DNA of 17,198 bases from DATLFI01 sp035524895 (lineage in GTDB: Bacteria; Acidobacteriota; Thermoanaerobaculia; Multivoradales; Multivoraceae). The notes under the pieces were generated by a model, which was given only the letters and a program-made list of their open reading frames with translations, ran no database searches and was not told the origin of the DNA. The stretch covers positions 1 to 17,198 of the forward strand of contig DATLFI010000321.1 of assembly GCA_035524895.1 (NCBI GenBank), written 5' to 3'. Shown here piece by piece: positions 14,763 to 17,198 of the stretch. Each line of letters starts with the position of its first letter. Position 1 is the first letter of the stretch. A program made the position numbers and the translations under genes.

Positions 14763-17198
14763 TCAATCCTCTGCCTCGCGCGGCAACCTCACGCCGCGCT
14801 CGTCGCGGATGAGGTCGTCGCGATGCTCGCCCACCACCGCGGGCTCGCGCGGCAGCGGCTCCGAGGAGTGCCCGGCCGCTTGCGGCTGCTGCGCCGGTGC
14901 ATGCTCGGGGCGGAAGTAGATGATCTGCTTCCAGCAGCGCGAGATCTTGTCGCCGAAGATCAGCACCAGGTCGTCCGTCCGCGCGGAGCGCAACGCGCGG
15001 TCGACCGCCTCGCGCTCGTCCGGCACGACTTCGATGGCAGCGTCGGCGACGCCGGCGTCGAGCAGGGCCTGCCGTTGCATCTGCGGCACCTCGTCGGGGC
15101 CGCGCCCGCGCTGGTGGTCGTCGCGCTTGAGCAGGTAGCGGTCGAAGTGTCCTGCGCAGACCGCCGCGCACTCGCGGATGTCCTCGTCGCGGCGGTCGCC
15201 GGGAGCCGAGAGCACCAGGATGCGCTGCCCCTTGGGCTCCAGCCTTTCGCTGAGGCGGACCATCGCGGCGATCGCGCTGGGGTTGTGGCCGTAGTCGAGG
15301 ATCACCTTGAACGGGTGCTCGTCGAACACGTTCATCCGGCCGGGCGCCTGGAAGTACGTGGTGTCGAAGGTGCGCAGCGCGTGGCGGATGTCGTCGTACG
15401 AGGCGCCCATGTTGCTCGCGATCGCGGCAGCGAACATCGCGTTCTGCACGTTGTGCAGCGCCCGGCCTTCGAGCGTCGCCGGAATCAGGTGGGTCCACAG
15501 CAGCGGCACCTGCGCCGGCCCCTCGTACATGACCACCTTCTGGCCGTTGAGGCCCTCTTCGAGCACCACCGCGCGCCCGCCGGCCCGAATGTGCTCGCGC
15601 ACCAGGGAGTGCCGCGGGTTCATCGTGACGTAGCAGATACGCGACGCGTCGGTGTGGTCGGCCATGCGCAGGCACAGCTCGTCGTCGGCGTTGAGCACCG
15701 CGGCGTCGGTGGCGACCTCGATCACGATGCGCTTGATCTCGGCCAGCTCCTCGAGCGTGTCGATGCCCTTGAGGCCGAGGTGGTCGGCCTGCACGTTGAG
15801 CACGCAGCCGACGTTGCACCGGCGGTAGCCGAGCCCGCTGCGCAGCAGCCCGCCGCGTGCCGTCTCGAGCACCGCCACCTCGACCACGGGATCGCGCAAC
15901 ACCATGCGGGCGGCCGTGGGTCCGGTCATGTCGCCCGACACGGTGAGGTGGCCGTCGACATACACGCCATCGGTCGACGACAGGCCCACGCGCTTGCCCG
16001 CGAGCTTCCAGACGTGCGCGACCATGCGCGCCACGGTGGTCTTGCCATTGGTGCCGGTGACCGCGCAGATCGGGATGCGCGATGGCGTGCCCGGAGGAAA
16101 CAGCATGTCCATCACCGGTCCGGCGGCGTCACGGGGCGTGCCCTCGGAGGGCGCGGTGTGCATGCGGAACCCGGGCGCTGCGTTGACCTCGCAGATCGCG
16201 CCGTTGGTCTCGGTGTAGGACTTGGTGATGTCGGTGGTGAGGAAGTCGATGCCGCAGACGTCGAGGCCGATCGCGCGCGCGGCGCGCACGGCCATCTCGC
16301 GGTTGTCGGGGTGGATCACCTCGGTGACGTCGACCGAGGTGCCGCCCGTCGATAGGTTGCCGGTCGATCGCAGGTAGAACGCCTCGCCAGCGGGCAGCAC
16401 GGTGCGCTCGTCGACGCCACGCTGGGACATCAAACGCCTTGCCTGATGATCGAGCTCGAGCCGGGTCAGCACCTTCTCGTGGCCGACGCCGCGCTGCGGA
16501 TCGGAGTTGACCCGTTCCACCAGCTCGGCGACGGTGCTCTTGCCATCGCCCACGATGTGTCCAGGCACGCGCTTGGCGGCAGCGACCAGCTCGCCGTCCA
16601 CCACCAGCAGCCTGTGATCGAGGCCGGTTATGAAGCTCTCGACCAGCACCGAGCGCGCGTGGGTGCGCGCCACGTCGAACGCCACGCGCACGCCGTCGTC
16701 GTCGGCGAGCCCGATCGAGACCCCCCGGCCGTGGTTCGCGTCGAGCGGTTTGACCACTACCGGGTAGCCGATGCGGCGCGCCGCCCGCTGCGCGTCGTCG
16801 ACACTGGTGACGAGCTCCTGACGCGGTACCGGCAGGCCCAGGTCGCCGAGGATCCGGTTGGTCTCTTCCTTGTCGGAGGCGAGCTCGACCGCGATGTGAC
16901 GGGTCTCGCTGGTGATCGTCGCCTGGATGCGCTTCTGCCGGCAGCCATGCCCGAGCTGGATCAGGCTGTAGCGATTGAGGCGCATCCACGGCACGTCGCG
17001 CGCCTCGGCGGCGCGCACCAGTGAGGCCGTGCTCGGACCGAGCGCGCGCCGCTGTGCGTAGCGGATGAACGACGTGCGCTCGATCTCCCAGTCCCAGCCC
17101 TCACGGCGGACACCTGGTGTGCGCAGCTCCGCCGGCAGCAGCGAGTCGAGCAGCTCCAGCCCCGTGCGCAGCGCCTCCAGCCCGACCTCTTCCTGCTC
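14763..17198 (-). CDS. cphA: Cyanophycin synthetase (5' end outside the window)
   Basis: CphA makes cyanophycin, a poly-Asp backbone with Arg side chains, by two ATP-dependent steps: an ATP-grasp domain adds Asp and a Mur-ligase-like domain adds Arg. The frame is open to the right edge, giving 811 visible residues of a protein usually about 870-900 long, so most of the N-terminal domain is missing. Visible are RLNRYSLIQLGHG and QATIT, the ATP-grasp Lys/Gly-rich loop KPLDANHGRGVSIGL (about 150-164), GDGKSTVAELV, the metal/phosphate segment CEVNAAPGFRMH, the Mur P-loop TGTNGKTT (about 380-388), and the ARGGLLRSGLGY and NVQADHLG motifs. All look intact, so the enzyme should be active. The hydrophilic tail of about 45 residues is not part of the conserved fold. 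No cyanophycinase or second cphA is in view; upstream genes lie beyond the edge. Confidence 0.97.
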   Translation of the reverse strand, partial: EQEEVGLEALRTGLELLDSLLPAELRTPGVRREGWDWEIERTSFIRYAQRRALGPSTASLVRAAEARDVPWMRLNRYSLIQLGHGCRQKRIQATITSETRHIAVELASDKEETNRILGDLGLPVPRQELVTSVDDAQRAARRIGYPVVVKPLDANHGRGVSIGLADDDGVRVAFDVARTHARSVLVESFITGLDHRLLVVDGELVAAAKRVPGHIVGDGKSTVAELVERVNSDPQRGVGHEKVLTRLELDHQARRLMSQRGVDERTVLPAGEAFYLRSTGNLSTGGTSVDVTEVIHPDNREMAVRAARAIGLDVCGIDFLTTDITKSYTETNGAICEVNAAPGFRMHTAPSEGTPRDAAGPVMDMLFPPGTPSRIPICAVTGTNGKTTVARMVAHVWKLAGKRVGLSSTDGVYVDGHLTVSGDMTGPTAARMVLRDPVVEVAVLETARGGLLRSGLGYRRCNVGCVLNVQADHLGLKGIDTLEELAEIKRIVIEVATDAAVLNADDELCLRMADHTDASRICYVTMNPRHSLVREHIRAGGRAVVLEEGLNGQKVVMYEGPAQVPLLWTHLIPATLEGRALHNVQNAMFAAAIASNMGASYDDIRHALRTFDTTYFQAPGRMNVFDEHPFKVILDYGHNPSAIAAMVRLSERLEPKGQRILVLSAPGDRRDEDIRECAAVCAGHFDRYLLKRDDHQRGRGPDEVPQMQRQALLDAGVADAAIEVVPDEREAVDRALRSARTDDLVLIFGDKISRCWKQIIYFRPEHAPAQQPQAAGHSSEPLPREPAVVGEHRDDLIRDERGVRLPREAED

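Noticed and set aside
1..17198. tRNA or rRNA genes
   Set aside because: I saw no cloverleaf with a TTCGA-type arm and no rRNA-like conserved segments on either strand.

Overview
The window is GC-rich, densely coding bacterial DNA. Alternative frames stay open for long stretches because of the high GC, so many long ORFs are shadows. The gene content suggests a Gram-negative, didermal bacterium: several exported proteins with AxA-type cleavage sites, a lipoprotein, a LolA-fold protein, a LolD/MacB-type ATPase and a small beta-barrel-like protein. A very large Asp-box (BNR/sortilin-like) secreted protein beside serine hydrolases of this style is typical of Acidobacteriota and related soil or sediment phyla. 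That placement is inference; the window holds no rRNA or other phylogenetic marker.

Layout from left to right. (1) Positions 1-258 are a non-coding repeat that starts with a perfect 18-bp-arm palindrome. (2) 417-3998 (+) is a membrane hybrid histidine kinase with a sensor region, HAMP, two PAS domains and a C-terminal receiver. It converges on (3) 4020-6134 (-), an exported beta-lactamase-fold serine hydrolase. (4) A divergent intergenic region holds a textbook sigma-54 promoter (6242-6257) overlapped by a perfect palindrome. This promoter faces (5) 6370-6870 (+), a small exported protein that is probably an outer-membrane beta-barrel. (6) On the minus strand, a LolA-fold protein (10868-10110) and a 1069-aa Asp-box repeat protein (10110-6901) overlap at TAGTG and form an operon. 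An orphan LolD/MacB-type ABC ATPase (11844-11089) lies upstream on the same strand. (7) Divergent from the ATPase is a DUF4349 lipoprotein (12056-12973, +), which converges on an MFS transporter (14339-12987, -). (8) 14361-14760 is a composite repeat: a near-identical inverted copy of the left-edge repeat joined head-to-head to a diverged third copy. (9) 14763-17198 (-) is cyanophycin synthetase cphA, whose 5' end lies beyond the right edge.

Functionally, the window mixes signal sensing (hybrid kinase, sigma-54 promoter), cell-envelope and export functions (LolA-like protein, ABC ATPase, DUF4349 lipoprotein, beta-barrel, secreted Asp-box protein, serine hydrolase) and nitrogen/carbon storage (cyanophycin). 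Apart from the LolA-like/Asp-box pair, nothing shows that the genes form one pathway.

The best candidate for something undescribed is the ~255-bp structured repeat family with a hairpin at each end. It occurs here as one single copy and one head-to-head composite, both in intergenic space, with no transposase in view.
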